Numbered from the stretch's first letter, positions 19,749-30,138 are shown. The stretch is 64,000 bases of DNA from an uncultured Pelagibacteraceae bacterium (GCA_902629585.1 CACORI010000002.1:62001-126000), one strand, 5' to 3'. Numbers and translations: made by a program. The notes: generated by a model not told the origin, from the letters alone.

Positions 19749-20509
19749 TAGCTTTCAAAAGTAATATTATTTTTTATCTTTAATTTTTTTTTGATAAACT
19801 TAATTCCTTTTGTCCATAATTTAAACGCTTCAAAATGTATCGCAGATATTATTTTGAAAGTCATAAGAGGGTGTTTCAAATAGGATTTAAAGAGTTCTTT
19901 GCTGTTGAAATCAACTCTTTTTCCATCCTGGGATGCATATAATATTTTTTCATTTTCTTGATATTGATTAATTATAACCGATATCTTTTCTCCTGGTTTT
20001 AAAATTTTAAAAAAATAGTTACAATCCATTTCTATAAATGGTGAAACGTGAAACTTTTTTGAACAATTATGTTGAAAATGTTTAACATCATCTTCAACCT
20101 TGAAAATATAAGTATGTTGCTCGCCAAAAGTGTTTTTTACCTCATATAAAATAGATATTAATCTTTCTTCTGAGTCATAAATAAAAAAAACACTTAAGGG
20201 ATTAAATACATACCCAAAAATTCTTGGATAGCATAAAAGCTTTATTTTGATATCTTTAGAATAGATATTATAATCATCTAAGTTTTTTTTAACCCATTCA
20301 TTTAAAGGTTTTCCATCTCTACTGCCATGATCTTTTTCAAAAAAACTTACTAAATTAAATTTATTAAATGAAAAAAATTTTATTTGTCTATCAAGCTTAT
20401 CTAATTCGGATAAATCTATTAATAATGAAAATACACTATATTCAAAAAAGTGAGTTTTTGGTTTAAATCTTTTATGTATAACAGTTCCGTTGTATATTGA
20501 GCTAGTCAT
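19748..20509 (-). CDS. DUF1365 family protein
   Basis: IYNGTVIHKRFKPKTHFFEYSVFSLLIDL, CYPRIFGYVFNPLSVFFIYD. Confidence 0.9.
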   Translation of the reverse strand: MTSSIYNGTVIHKRFKPKTHFFEYSVFSLLIDLSELDKLDRQIKFFSFNKFNLVSFFEKDHGSRDGKPLNEWVKKNLDDYNIYSKDIKIKLLCYPRIFGYVFNPLSVFFIYDSEERLISILYEVKNTFGEQHTYIFKVEDDVKHFQHNCSKKFHVSPFIEMDCNYFFKILKPGEKISVIINQYQENEKILYASQDGKRVDFNSKELFKSYLKHPLMTFKIISAIHFEAFKLWTKGIKFIKKKLKIKNNITFES

Positions 20510-21740
20510 TTAAGTATTTGAGCATTTCAATAGAAGATTTTATTCCATCCTCATGAAATCCGTAACCAAAATAACTCCCACAAAACAATAAATTATCTTT
20601 ATTTTGGATGTTTTTTAAATTTTTTTGATTATCTAAAGCTTTTTGATCATAATATGGATGTGTAAATTTTATTTTTCCAAAAATTTTTTCATCTGGAATA
20701 TTTTTATAGGGATTTAAAGTTAAAAAAATATTTTTTTCACATTTTAGATTTTGTAAAAGATTTAACCAATAAGAAAGAGAGCTTTTATTTAAATTATTTG
20801 GGTCTACAAATGAATTCCATGCTGACCATGTTTTTTTATTTTTTGGCATCATGTTTTCATCAGAATGTAAAATTGCATAATTTTCTCTATAACTAAAATT
20901 TGATAATATCTCTTTTTCTTGATTAGTTGGATTTTTTATCAAAGCTAAAGCTTCATCTGCGTGAGTTGCTAAAACAACTTTATCGTAATCAAAAAACTCA
21001 TTTTCACCTCCGTAATAGATTTGAGCGCCTGATGAAGTTCTTTTGATAGAATTTATTTTATAATTTTTGTAATATTCACCACTTAATTTTGTCAAAACTT
21101 TGTTTACATAAGTTTTGCTTCTCTGAGAAACTGTATACCATTGAGGTCTATTTTTAAGTTTAAATAAACCGTGATTTTGAAAAAATTTTAAGAAGAAACT
21201 CATTGGCATTTCTCCTGACTCATAAGGAGGCATTGACCAAATTGCAGAAACCATAGGTATAATGTGATAATTAATGAAACTTTTAGACCATCTATTTTTT
21301 TTTAAAAAATCATTTAAAGTGATTTTTTGATCAAATTGAGAAACCTTATCACATAATTTGTAAAATTTTAAAATATCAAAAAACATTCGAATAAATTGAT
21401 AATTTAACAGATTAGATTTATTAGCAAATATACCAGATAAACCTTTTCCACAGTATTCATAATTTGTATTTTCTACTGAAACAGAGAACGACATATCACT
21501 TTTTTCAATTTTAACATCTATCTCATTAAAAAAATTTATTAAATTGGGATATGTTTGATAATTAAAAACGATAAAACCAATATCAACAGGATTCTTTTTA
21601 CCATCTATGATAATATCAAAAGTATAAGAATGTCCTCCAAAACGATCTTCTTTTTCAAAGAGATCTACACGGTGCTTTTTTGATAAATAATAGGCAGAAC
21701 TTAAACCAGATATACCTGATCCAATAACAGCAATTTTCAT
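20502..21740 (-). CDS. NAD(P)/FAD-dependent amine-oxidase-like oxidoreductase
   Basis: IGSGISGLSSAYYLSKKHRVDLFEKEDRFGGHSYT; FCGSYFGYGFHEDGIKSS. Confidence 0.88.
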   Translation of the reverse strand: MKIAVIGSGISGLSSAYYLSKKHRVDLFEKEDRFGGHSYTFDIIIDGKKNPVDIGFIVFNYQTYPNLINFFNEIDVKIEKSDMSFSVSVENTNYEYCGKGLSGIFANKSNLLNYQFIRMFFDILKFYKLCDKVSQFDQKITLNDFLKKNRWSKSFINYHIIPMVSAIWSMPPYESGEMPMSFFLKFFQNHGLFKLKNRPQWYTVSQRSKTYVNKVLTKLSGEYYKNYKINSIKRTSSGAQIYYGGENEFFDYDKVVLATHADEALALIKNPTNQEKEILSNFSYRENYAILHSDENMMPKNKKTWSAWNSFVDPNNLNKSSLSYWLNLLQNLKCEKNIFLTLNPYKNIPDEKIFGKIKFTHPYYDQKALDNQKNLKNIQNKDNLLFCGSYFGYGFHEDGIKSSIEMLKYLND

Positions 21741-21777
21741 TTAAAATTATGCAGCATCTTCTTTAAATTCATCCATA

Positions 21778-24618
21778 CTAGGACAAGTACAAAAAATATT
21801 TTTTATCTCCATATACATTATCTACTCTAGCAACTGGAGGCCAAAATTTATTCACTTTTAAGAAATTTGCTGGATATGCAGCTTGCTCTCTTGAATATTT
21901 ATGTTCCCATTTATCTGAAGCAAGTTCCATATCGGTATGTGGTGCATTTTTTATTGGATTATCAGTTTTGTCAAATTTACCTGACTTGATCATATTTATT
22001 TCTGATTTAATACTAATTAAAGTATCACAAAATCTATCTAGTTCAGATAAACTCTCACTTTCAGTTGGTTCAATCATCATTGTGCCTGCTACAGGCCATG
22101 ACATTGTTGGAGCATGAAAACCATAATCAATAAGTCTTTTAGCAATATCTTCTTCAGTAATTCCTGTATCATTTTTAATTGATCTAATATCTATTATACA
22201 TTCATGAGCTACATTTCCATTTGAACCCTTATAAAGAATTGGATAATGGTCTTTAAGTTTATTTGCAATGTAATTCGCATTTAATATTGCAATTTGCGTT
22301 GCAAGTTTTAAGCCTTGCGAACCCATCATTTTAATATACATCCAAGAAATTGATAAAATACTTGAGCTGCCCCATGGAGCTGCCGAAACTGCTCCTATTC
22401 CTGTTGCAGGTCCACAATCTTTAACAACTGGATGATTTGGTAGATAAACTTGTAAATGTCTTTTGCATGCAATTGGTCCCATTCCAGGTCCTCCACCACC
22501 ATGTGGAATACAAAATGTTTTGTGTAAGTTTATATGACAAACATCTGGACCAAAATTTCCAGGTCTTGCTATACCAACAAGTGCATTTAAATTTGCACCA
22601 TCCATATAAACTTGACCACCATGTTTATGGATTAACTCACATATATCTGTAATTTTTTCCTCAAATACACCATGTGTAGAAGGATAAGTGACCATTAATG
22701 CTCCAAGATTTTCAGAATGCATTTCTGCTTTTTTCTTTAAATCCTCAAAATCAACATTTCCTTCTTTGTCACAATTGACAACGACAACTTTCATTCCAAC
22801 CATTTGTGCACTAGCAGGATTGGTTCCATGAGCTGAGCTTGGTATTAAACATATATTCCTGTTTTCTTCACCTCTTCCTAAATGATACTTTCTAATCACC
22901 ATTAACCCTGCATATTCTCCTTGAGCACCTGCATTTGGTTGAAGTGAAACCCCAGAAAAACCAGTAATTGATCTTAGCCAATTTTTAAGATCAGTGAATA
23001 AATCTCTATACCCTTCCATCTGCTCAATAGGCACAAATGGATGGGGCTCTGCTAATTCTCTCCATGAAATGGGTATCATTTCAGCAGTAGCATTTAATTT
23101 CATAGTACATGAGCCAAGTGCAATCATAGTTCTATTAAGAGCTATATCTTTGTCTTCTAATTTTTTTAAATATCTCAGCATCTCAGTTTCTGAATGATAT
23201 AAATTAAAAACAGGGTGGTCTAAATATTTTGATGTTCTTAATAAACTTTTTGGTAAATTAGGCAAACTCACTGTAGGATCTTCTTTTTTAATTGATTCTG
23301 CTGCATTAAAAATTTTTAGTAATTGATTTACCCTATAAACGTTTTTCTTTTCATCAAAAGAAACTGCAAGCATATCTGAATTTACTTTTCTGATATTTAC
23401 TTTTTGATCCAATGCATTATTATAAATTTGATCAGTTTTTTCTTTAGTTACGATTGTTACTGTATCAAAGAAATGATCTGAATAAATTTCATATCCTGAT
23501 TGCTTTAATTTATCTGCAAAGTTTTTAGCTAATTGAGAAACTCTCTCCGCAATAGTTCGAATACCCTCAGGACCATGGTAAATAGCATATGCAGCAGAAA
23601 CAATAGCTAATAAAGCTTGGGCGGTGCAAATATTACTTGTGGCTTTGTCTCTTCTAATATGCTGTTCCCTTGTTTGTAATGACAATCTATATGCCTTATT
23701 TCTATGTCTATCAACAGAAACACCAACAATTCTTCCTGGCATTGATCTCTTAAATTCATCTTTAGTTGCAAAGAAAGCCGCATGAGGCCCACCATAACCC
23801 ATTGGAATTCCAAATCTTTGAGAACTTCCTATGGCTATATCTGCTCCAAGCTCCCTAGGGGTTTTCAACTTAGCTAGTGCTAATAAATCACAAGCTAATA
23901 TTGCTTTACCATTTTTTTTATGTATTTTGCTTATTGGCTCGCTAGGATCTTTTATATCTCCTAATGTTCCTGGATATTGCAATATACCACAAATCAAATC
24001 TTCTTTTAATTGATCTAAGACTTCATCTTCATCACCAACAAGTACTTTTAATCCGATTGGTTCTGCTCTTGTTTTAATTACATCAATTGTTTGTGGATGA
24101 CAATTTTCAGAGACAAAAACTAAATTACTATCTTTTTTGTTTAATCTATGACTTAATCCCATAGCTTCAGCAGCTGCTGTACCTTCATCTAACAAAGATG
24201 CGTTTGCGATATCCATTCCTGTGAAATCAACAATCATTTGTTGAAAGTTAAGGAGCATTTCTAATCTTCCTTGGGCGACTTCAGGTTGATAAGGTGTGTA
24301 AGAAGTGTACCAACCTGGATTTTCTAAAATATTTCTTAGAATTACGTATGGTGTATAAGTACCATAATAACCCATTCCTATAAAGTTTGAATAAATTTGA
24401 TTTTTTTTTGAAATTGCTTTTAATTTTCTTAATGCCTCATATTCTGAATTGGACTCCCCAATATTTAGTCCATCTTTCAATTGTATTTTTTCTGGAACTG
24501 TATTTTTAATTAAATCATCTAAAGATTTATAATTAAGTTCCTTAAGCATTTTATTTTGATCTTCATCAGAGGGTCCAATGTGTCTTTTTAAAAAATCTTT
24601 TTGGGAATTATGTAACAT
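21778..24618 (-). CDS. gcvP: Glycine dehydrogenase (decarboxylating), P-protein; C-terminus appears frameshifted, canonical end at 21747
   Basis: FIGMGYYGTYTPYVILRNILENPGWYTSYTPYQ, HKTFCIPHGGGGPGMGP; alternate-frame tail CTCPSMDEFKEDAA* directly downstream. Confidence 0.97.
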   Translation of the reverse strand: MLHNSQKDFLKRHIGPSDEDQNKMLKELNYKSLDDLIKNTVPEKIQLKDGLNIGESNSEYEALRKLKAISKKNQIYSNFIGMGYYGTYTPYVILRNILENPGWYTSYTPYQPEVAQGRLEMLLNFQQMIVDFTGMDIANASLLDEGTAAAEAMGLSHRLNKKDSNLVFVSENCHPQTIDVIKTRAEPIGLKVLVGDEDEVLDQLKEDLICGILQYPGTLGDIKDPSEPISKIHKKNGKAILACDLLALAKLKTPRELGADIAIGSSQRFGIPMGYGGPHAAFFATKDEFKRSMPGRIVGVSVDRHRNKAYRLSLQTREQHIRRDKATSNICTAQALLAIVSAAYAIYHGPEGIRTIAERVSQLAKNFADKLKQSGYEIYSDHFFDTVTIVTKEKTDQIYNNALDQKVNIRKVNSDMLAVSFDEKKNVYRVNQLLKIFNAAESIKKEDPTVSLPNLPKSLLRTSKYLDHPVFNLYHSETEMLRYLKKLEDKDIALNRTMIALGSCTMKLNATAEMIPISWRELAEPHPFVPIEQMEGYRDLFTDLKNWLRSITGFSGVSLQPNAGAQGEYAGLMVIRKYHLGRGEENRNICLIPSSAHGTNPASAQMVGMKVVVVNCDKEGNVDFEDLKKKAEMHSENLGALMVTYPSTHGVFEEKITDICELIHKHGGQVYMDGANLNALVGIARPGNFGPDVCHINLHKTFCIPHGGGGPGMGPIACKRHLQVYLPNHPVVKDCGPATGIGAVSAAPWGSSSILSISWMYIKMMGSQGLKLATQIAILNANYIANKLKDHYPILYKGSNGNVAHECIIDIRSIKNDTGITEEDIAKRLIDYGFHAPTMSWPVAGTMMIEPTESESLSELDRFCDTLISIKSEINMIKSGKFDKTDNPIKNAPHTDMELASDKWEHKYSREQAAYPANFLKVNKFWPPVARVDNVYGDKKYFLYLS

Positions 24619-24998
24619 TAATTAGCACTCTCCTTTGCAAATTTATCGTATTCATCTTTATTCATAAGACTGTCCAATTCAGCTTTGTCTTTCATTTTAA
24701 GTTTAAAAAACCAAGCTGATCCCTCTGGATCTTCATTTATTTTAGAGGGATCATCTACAATTGATTGATTTGTATCCACTACTTCACCACTTATAGGCGT
24801 GTATACGTCGCTAGCAGCTTTGGTAGACTCAACAACTCCTGCTGTACCATCTTTTTCAACACTAATTCCTTTTTCAGGAAGTTCTGCAAATACAATATCT
24901 CCAAGCATTTCTGTTGCATGCTTTGTTATACCTATTGTGGCTATGTCGCCCTCAAAAGTAATCCATTCATGTTCTTTTGAATATTTTGTGTCACTCAT
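24618..24998 (-). CDS. gcvH: Glycine cleavage system H protein
   Basis: [12 protein letters not shown], lipoyl motif [21 protein letters not shown]. Confidence 0.97.
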   Translation of the reverse strand: MSDTKYSKEHEWITFEGDIATIGITKHATEMLGDIVFAELPEKGISVEKDGTAGVVESTKAASDVYTPISGEVVDTNQSIVDDPSKINEDPEGSAWFFKLKMKDKAELDSLMNKDEYDKFAKESAN

Positions 24999-26101
24999 TT
25001 ATTGGCTCCTTTCACATAACTTTTTTTATAAAATGGTAATCCACAAATATTTGCTGGATGTTTTTTACCTCTTACTTCTAAAAAAACTTTAGTGTTTTTT
25101 TTTGAAAAATCATTTTCTACGTAACCCATAGCAACAGGCCCATTGACACTTGGTCCAAATGTTCCACTTGTAATTTCACCAATATATATATCTGATTGGT
25201 TGAATATCTTAGTTTTTTCTCTTGCAATAATTCTTCCCTCTGGCTTAATACCAACTCTGATCTTATTAACACCATCGCTTAATTGTTTTGTAATTATTCT
25301 AGATCCAATAAAATTTCCCTGAGATATTCTTTCTTTAGAAATTGCCCATTTTAAATTTGCCTCAACAGGTGTTTTATTTTTATCTAATTCATGACCATAT
25401 AAACATAAGCCTGCTTCTAACCTTAAGGTATCTCTCGCTCCTAAGCCAATCAATTTAGCTCCATTTGCAATAAGCTTTTTTGTAAACTTTTCAGCTAATG
25501 TATTGATAATAGATACTTCAAAACCATCTTCTCCAGTGTAACCTGAGCGTGTAACAAAAACTTTTTGTTCTTCAAATTTAAACCAGCTTCCAGACATAAA
25601 ATTTAATTCATTAACACCATTGATAATTGGATTTAATATCACAGCTGATTTAGGACCTTGTATGGCGATTAAAGAACGATTTTTATCCAGCTCCATTTTG
25701 TATTTATCATTTAATAATTTACTCAAAATTTTAAAGTCGTTATCTTTACATGCAGCGTTTAGAATAATCATGAAACCATTTTCAATTTTTGTTAGTATTA
25801 AATCGTCATAAATTCCTGCTTCATCATTCATTAAAAAACTATATTTTGAATGATTTATTTCTAAGTTTTTTAAATCTAAAGGAAAAACTCTTTCTAAATC
25901 TTCAGCTAAATCGTCATTGCCATAAATGAATAATTGACCCATATGGGAAACATCAAAAATACCGGCATTACTTCTTGTAAATTTATGTTCATCAACGATT
26001 CCATCTGAATACTGAATTGGCATATGATAACCTGCAAATTCAACAAACTTTGCGCCACTGTCATAGTGCAATTGATATAGAGATGTTTTTTTTATTTCCA
26101 T
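24995..26101 (-). CDS. gcvT: Glycine cleavage system T protein (aminomethyltransferase)
   Basis: [56 protein letters not shown]. Confidence 0.97.
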   Translation of the reverse strand: MEIKKTSLYQLHYDSGAKFVEFAGYHMPIQYSDGIVDEHKFTRSNAGIFDVSHMGQLFIYGNDDLAEDLERVFPLDLKNLEINHSKYSFLMNDEAGIYDDLILTKIENGFMIILNAACKDNDFKILSKLLNDKYKMELDKNRSLIAIQGPKSAVILNPIINGVNELNFMSGSWFKFEEQKVFVTRSGYTGEDGFEVSIINTLAEKFTKKLIANGAKLIGLGARDTLRLEAGLCLYGHELDKNKTPVEANLKWAISKERISQGNFIGSRIITKQLSDGVNKIRVGIKPEGRIIAREKTKIFNQSDIYIGEITSGTFGPSVNGPVAMGYVENDFSKKNTKVFLEVRGKKHPANICGLPFYKKSYVKGANK

Positions 26102-26121
26102 ATTAACTCTTATTACCCATC

Positions 26122-26262
26122 TGTATATTTGCCTGAGAGTTTTGCTCCTTCGGCGAGAATTTAATCTCTTTCCAGAGTTAATATGCTACGGTCCTTTTTG
26201 CCTGAGAGATTCCTGGGTGGTTGCTCCTTCGGCGCTACTTTATTATGTAGTCTCTCCCGTAT
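26122..26262 (-). ncRNA. Tandem glycine riboswitch upstream of gcvTHP
   Basis: On the minus strand: two aptamer cores, GGGAGAGAC…GCGCCGAAGGAGCAACC…AATCTCTCAGGCAAAAAGGACCGTAGC, then CTCTGGAAAGAGA…TCGCCGAAGGAGCAAAACTCTCAGGCAAA. Confidence 0.96.
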
Positions 26263-26291
26263 AAGTATATTCTAACAACTACCATCAGATG

Positions 26292-27170
26292 TCAATGAGA
26301 AATAATTTTTTTATTATTTCTTATAAGTGTGTAAAACTGAATTAAAACAGCAAAAATTATAATTGCCCCACCGATTAAACTAAAAACTGATGGTCTTTCA
26401 CTTACAAATAGAAATGCCCACAAAGGGCCCAATACAGATTCGGACAACATAATTATTCCAACAGTGGCTGATGGGGTTGTTCTTGCACCTATGGTTATAA
26501 AAATAAATCCAAATCCAATTTGAAAAAAGCCAGCTAAAAAACCTAAAAAAATATCATAGGAAGAAATCATAATTTTATTTGAAATTATATATCCAATTAA
26601 ACAACAACAAATTCCTGCAACAAATTGTGCTGGCACCATATCTATTGTTGGAAATTTTCTTACAACAATTATTAAAACAGCAAATGTTATAGGCATTGAA
26701 AATGCTGCTAAATTTCCAGTTAATTCTCCTGGAGACAATGAATTTCCAACCATAACCAATACACCCACCAGTGCCAAGATTATTGAAAATAGTGTTATTG
26801 ATGAAATTTTTTCTTTTAAAAAGAAAAATCCAAAAATTGCTAAAAATAAAATTTGCAATGATATAATAAAATTAGTATTAGCAACCGTTGTTTTATACAT
26901 TGCAATAACATAACCACAAAATCCCAGTGAAAGTATCACACCTGCAATTAGACCAGGGAAACCAGATAGATAGAATGATTTAAATAACTTTTTTTTATAA
27001 GTAAAAGTAAGAAATGCTAAAACTGTAATCGTAAAAAAAAAAGATCTCCAAAATAAAATTTGCCACAAGTTGGCGCCCTCAAAAGATTTTACAATTAAAC
27101 CTCCGAAACTTAAACATAATGCTCCCAAAAAAATTAGAACTGGTCCTGGTAGATTTTTTATTATCGTCAT
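26292..27170 (-). CDS. EamA/DMT-family permease
   Basis: 10-TM EamA pattern; stop codon 30 bp from the riboswitch. Confidence 0.85.
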   Translation of the reverse strand: MTIIKNLPGPVLIFLGALCLSFGGLIVKSFEGANLWQILFWRSFFFTITVLAFLTFTYKKKLFKSFYLSGFPGLIAGVILSLGFCGYVIAMYKTTVANTNFIISLQILFLAIFGFFFLKEKISSITLFSIILALVGVLVMVGNSLSPGELTGNLAAFSMPITFAVLIIVVRKFPTIDMVPAQFVAGICCCLIGYIISNKIMISSYDIFLGFLAGFFQIGFGFIFITIGARTTPSATVGIIMLSESVLGPLWAFLFVSERPSVFSLIGGAIIIFAVLIQFYTLIRNNKKIISH

Positions 27171-28117
27171 TATATTTGAGAAATTAGATTATGTGTTTCC
27201 ATATCATATAATTTATATAATGTTTCTGCATCAGATAATTCTATAGGTTGAAACTTTATTTTGGAACCTGGGGGTAATTGAACAAGTTTGTCATAGTCTG
27301 CACTTATTACCACACCAATTTTTGGATAACCCCCTATTGTTCCATGATCTGAGCACATAATAATTGGATTTCCATCTGCAGGAACTTGAATAACGCCCTT
27401 AATTAAACCCTCAGATCTTATATTGGTATCAACAATATTTTTTATCTTTGGCCCATTCAACCTCATACCCATCCTGTCCGATAATTTTGAAACAATAAAT
27501 TCTTTCTCAAAAAATATTTTTTTTCCTTCATCAGAAAAATAATTAAAATTTGTTCCTTTAATCACCCGAATTTTTTCTATTTTTGTATTCATATAATTTA
27601 GTTTTTTTTTAATTTGATTCTTATTAATCTTATTAATAATTATTTTTTGATTATTATTTAAAATTCTACCATCATTAGCTCCAATATTTGCTTTTGTATT
27701 TGTGGAACAACTGCCCCATTGAACCTTTAGATCAAACTTCGCACTTATTGAAAAATAACCATACACAGATTTATTGGTAGATAAGATGTCAATTTCATCA
27801 CCATCATCTATTTGATAACTTTCATAACAATTTCCCTTAATTACATTTTTTGCTTGAATAATATTAAAGTTAACATCTCCAGTTATTGCAAAAGTAATTT
27901 TGTCTCCAAAATATTTTAACAAAGGTCCCTGATAAGCAAATTCTAAAACTGGACGATTGATATCATTATTAACTAATCTATTTGATAATTGATAATTTCT
28001 ATTATCCATTGCTCCACTAAAAGGAATTCCAATATGATATAAATTAGTTCTCCCCTCATCCTGAAATGTAGTGTTTATACCAGCTCTAATTACTCTAAAA
28101 AAATTTTTATTCTCCAT
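27170..28117 (-). CDS. pxpC: 5-oxoprolinase subunit C / biotin-dependent carboxyltransferase-type (KipA) protein
   Basis: TTFQDEGRTNLYHIGIPFSGAMD; SDRMGMRLNG; DHGTIGGYPKIGVVISAD. Confidence 0.9.
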   Translation of the reverse strand: MENKNFFRVIRAGINTTFQDEGRTNLYHIGIPFSGAMDNRNYQLSNRLVNNDINRPVLEFAYQGPLLKYFGDKITFAITGDVNFNIIQAKNVIKGNCYESYQIDDGDEIDILSTNKSVYGYFSISAKFDLKVQWGSCSTNTKANIGANDGRILNNNQKIIINKINKNQIKKKLNYMNTKIEKIRVIKGTNFNYFSDEGKKIFFEKEFIVSKLSDRMGMRLNGPKIKNIVDTNIRSEGLIKGVIQVPADGNPIIMCSDHGTIGGYPKIGVVISADYDKLVQLPPGSKIKFQPIELSDAETLYKLYDMETHNLISQI

Positions 28118-28781
28118 AATTTAAATATTTTTCAGTATCTATTTGCTTGAAAACAATTGTATCTCCTGGATTTATTAGGTTAGGTTTACTCTCTTTGGTT
28201 TTATCAAATATTTTAATTGGAGTATTACCAATAATATTCCATCCACCTGGACTTTCAAATGTATATATATTAGCAAATTGTTCTGTAATTCCAACTGAAC
28301 CTTTGGGTACTTTTATTCTTGGTGTTTCTAATCTTTTAATTTTTAACTTATTATTAAGATCTCCTAAAAAAGGCATACCAGCTATAAAACCTGTCATATA
28401 ACAAAAATATTCATTACTAAAAAAAATTTTTAGAATTTCGTCTTTTTCTAATTTAATTTTTTCTTTAAGTCTTTCTAAATCTAGGGAATATTTTTCATCA
28501 CAACAAATTGGTATCTCAATTTTTTTAGTTACTAATTCGTCATTTTTATCAAATGAAATATTTTCTATAACTTTTTTTATTTCATTAAAATTTGTTATTT
28601 TAAGATCATAAGAGATAATTAATTTGTTATAAGATGGGGTAAGATTATTTATGCCATGAATTTTTTTTTTTTTCAAAGATCGAAAATACTTTATTACTGA
28701 TGAATTTATATGCTTATTTACCTCGCTGCCAAAATCACAGTAAAGTGCTGCGTCACCAAGATTTAATATATTTTTGATCAT
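28107..28781 (-). CDS. pxpB: 5-oxoprolinase subunit B (KipI-type)
   Basis: CYMTGFIAGMPFLGDL, PRIKVPKGSVGITEQFANIYTFESPGGWNIIG. Confidence 0.9.
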   Translation of the reverse strand: MIKNILNLGDAALYCDFGSEVNKHINSSVIKYFRSLKKKKIHGINNLTPSYNKLIISYDLKITNFNEIKKVIENISFDKNDELVTKKIEIPICCDEKYSLDLERLKEKIKLEKDEILKIFFSNEYFCYMTGFIAGMPFLGDLNNKLKIKRLETPRIKVPKGSVGITEQFANIYTFESPGGWNIIGNTPIKIFDKTKESKPNLINPGDTIVFKQIDTEKYLNYGE

Positions 28782-28802
28782 GTCATGTTATACTTACCAA
28801 AT

Positions 28803-29588
28803 ATGACTATGGAAATTAATATAAATTGTGATTTAGGAGAAAAATCCAAACATCATTCAAATAAATATGATCCAGATTTGTTAGAAATAGTAAATTCAGC
28901 AAATATTGCTTGTGGCTTTCATGCTGGTGATGAAGAAACAATGCACAAAACAATTCAAATATCAAAAAAAAATGGAGTAAGTATTGGAGCTCATCCATCA
29001 TTTAATGATCCAGAAAATTTTGGACGAGAAAGAATAAATCTGTCAAATACAGAAATAAAAAAGCTAATAATTGATCAATACGAAATTCTTCAAAAAATTG
29101 CAGTCGAATACGACGAATCAGTAAGCCATATTAAACCTCATGGTGCATTAAACAATATGGCTTGTGAAGATATTGAGCTTGCAACTTTAATTGCCAAGAC
29201 AATCAATGAAATAAGTAAAGATTTAATTTATCTTGTTCCAACCGGTTCAAAGATGGAACAAGCAGCAAAAAAGTTAAACATGAGGATAGCTTGTGAAATC
29301 TTTGCTGATAGAAATTATGAAGATGATGGGAATTTAGTTTCTAGAAAGAAACATAATGCATTAATTACTGACCCAGAACTAGCAAAAAAACACGTATTAA
29401 CAATGGTAAAAAATCAGGCACTTAATTGTCACAGTGGAAAGCGTATACCTTGTGAAATCGATTCTATATGTATACATGGAGATAATATAAGTTCATTAAA
29501 TACAGCAAAAGCTATTAAAAGCAATTTGCTTGAAAATGGTCTTAAATTAAAAAAATTAAACGAAATGAAAAAATTTATAAATGATTAA
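28803..29588 (+). CDS. pxpA: 5-oxoprolinase subunit A (LamB/YcsF family)
   Basis: ININCDLGE, ANIACGFHAGDEETM, GVSIGAHPSFNDPENFGRE, HIKPHGALNNM; start 28803 or 28809. Confidence 0.93.
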   Translation: MTMEININCDLGEKSKHHSNKYDPDLLEIVNSANIACGFHAGDEETMHKTIQISKKNGVSIGAHPSFNDPENFGRERINLSNTEIKKLIIDQYEILQKIAVEYDESVSHIKPHGALNNMACEDIELATLIAKTINEISKDLIYLVPTGSKMEQAAKKLNMRIACEIFADRNYEDDGNLVSRKKHNALITDPELAKKHVLTMVKNQALNCHSGKRIPCEIDSICIHGDNISSLNTAKAIKSNLLENGLKLKKLNEMKKFIND

Positions 29589-30072
29589 AACTTTAATTAC
29601 TTCTTTATTTTTTACAATATTGATAACTTTTAACTCTTTTTCAGCAGGTTCAAGTGATAGCGGATCTTCTAAAACTAGAACACAATATGATATGGCTGTG
29701 TCTTACATCAATGATGCGAAAAAATTTGAAAAAAAAAATAAATTAAAAAAGGCAAAAAAAAAATATGAGAAAGCACAAAAGTTGTTGCTTAAATCTAATA
29801 AAAAGTTTCCAAATAAAGCGAACACTTTAAATTATTTAGGTTTCACTACAAGAAAACTTGGTGATTTTGAAAATGGTGAAAAGTATTATCTTCAAGGTTT
29901 AGCAATAGAACCTAATCACATAGGTATTAATGAATACCTAGGTGAACTTTATGTAGCAACAAATAGACATAATTTAGCTATTGAGAGATTAGAAGTACTA
30001 AAAGGTTGTAACTGTGAGGAATATAATCAACTTAAAGCAGTTATAGCTGGAGAAAAAGTTTCAAAATATTAA
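29581..30072 (+). CDS. Exported TPR-repeat protein
   Basis: Signal peptide (ITSLFFTILITFNSFSAG) and TPR-like ANTLNYLGFTTRKLGDFENGEKYYLQGLAIEPNH. Confidence 0.75.
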   Translation: MIKTLITSLFFTILITFNSFSAGSSDSGSSKTRTQYDMAVSYINDAKKFEKKNKLKKAKKKYEKAQKLLLKSNKKFPNKANTLNYLGFTTRKLGDFENGEKYYLQGLAIEPNHIGINEYLGELYVATNRHNLAIERLEVLKGCNCEEYNQLKAVIAGEKVSKY

Positions 30073-30138
30073 ATATTAATTTATATTTTCTGATCATTTG
30101 ATTGAATAATAAATAAAATTTATTAAAATGATTATATT

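Noticed and set aside
24765-25092. Plus-strand ORFs of 71 and 97 aa
   Set aside because: Lie across gcvH/gcvT on the opposite strand; shadow frames.
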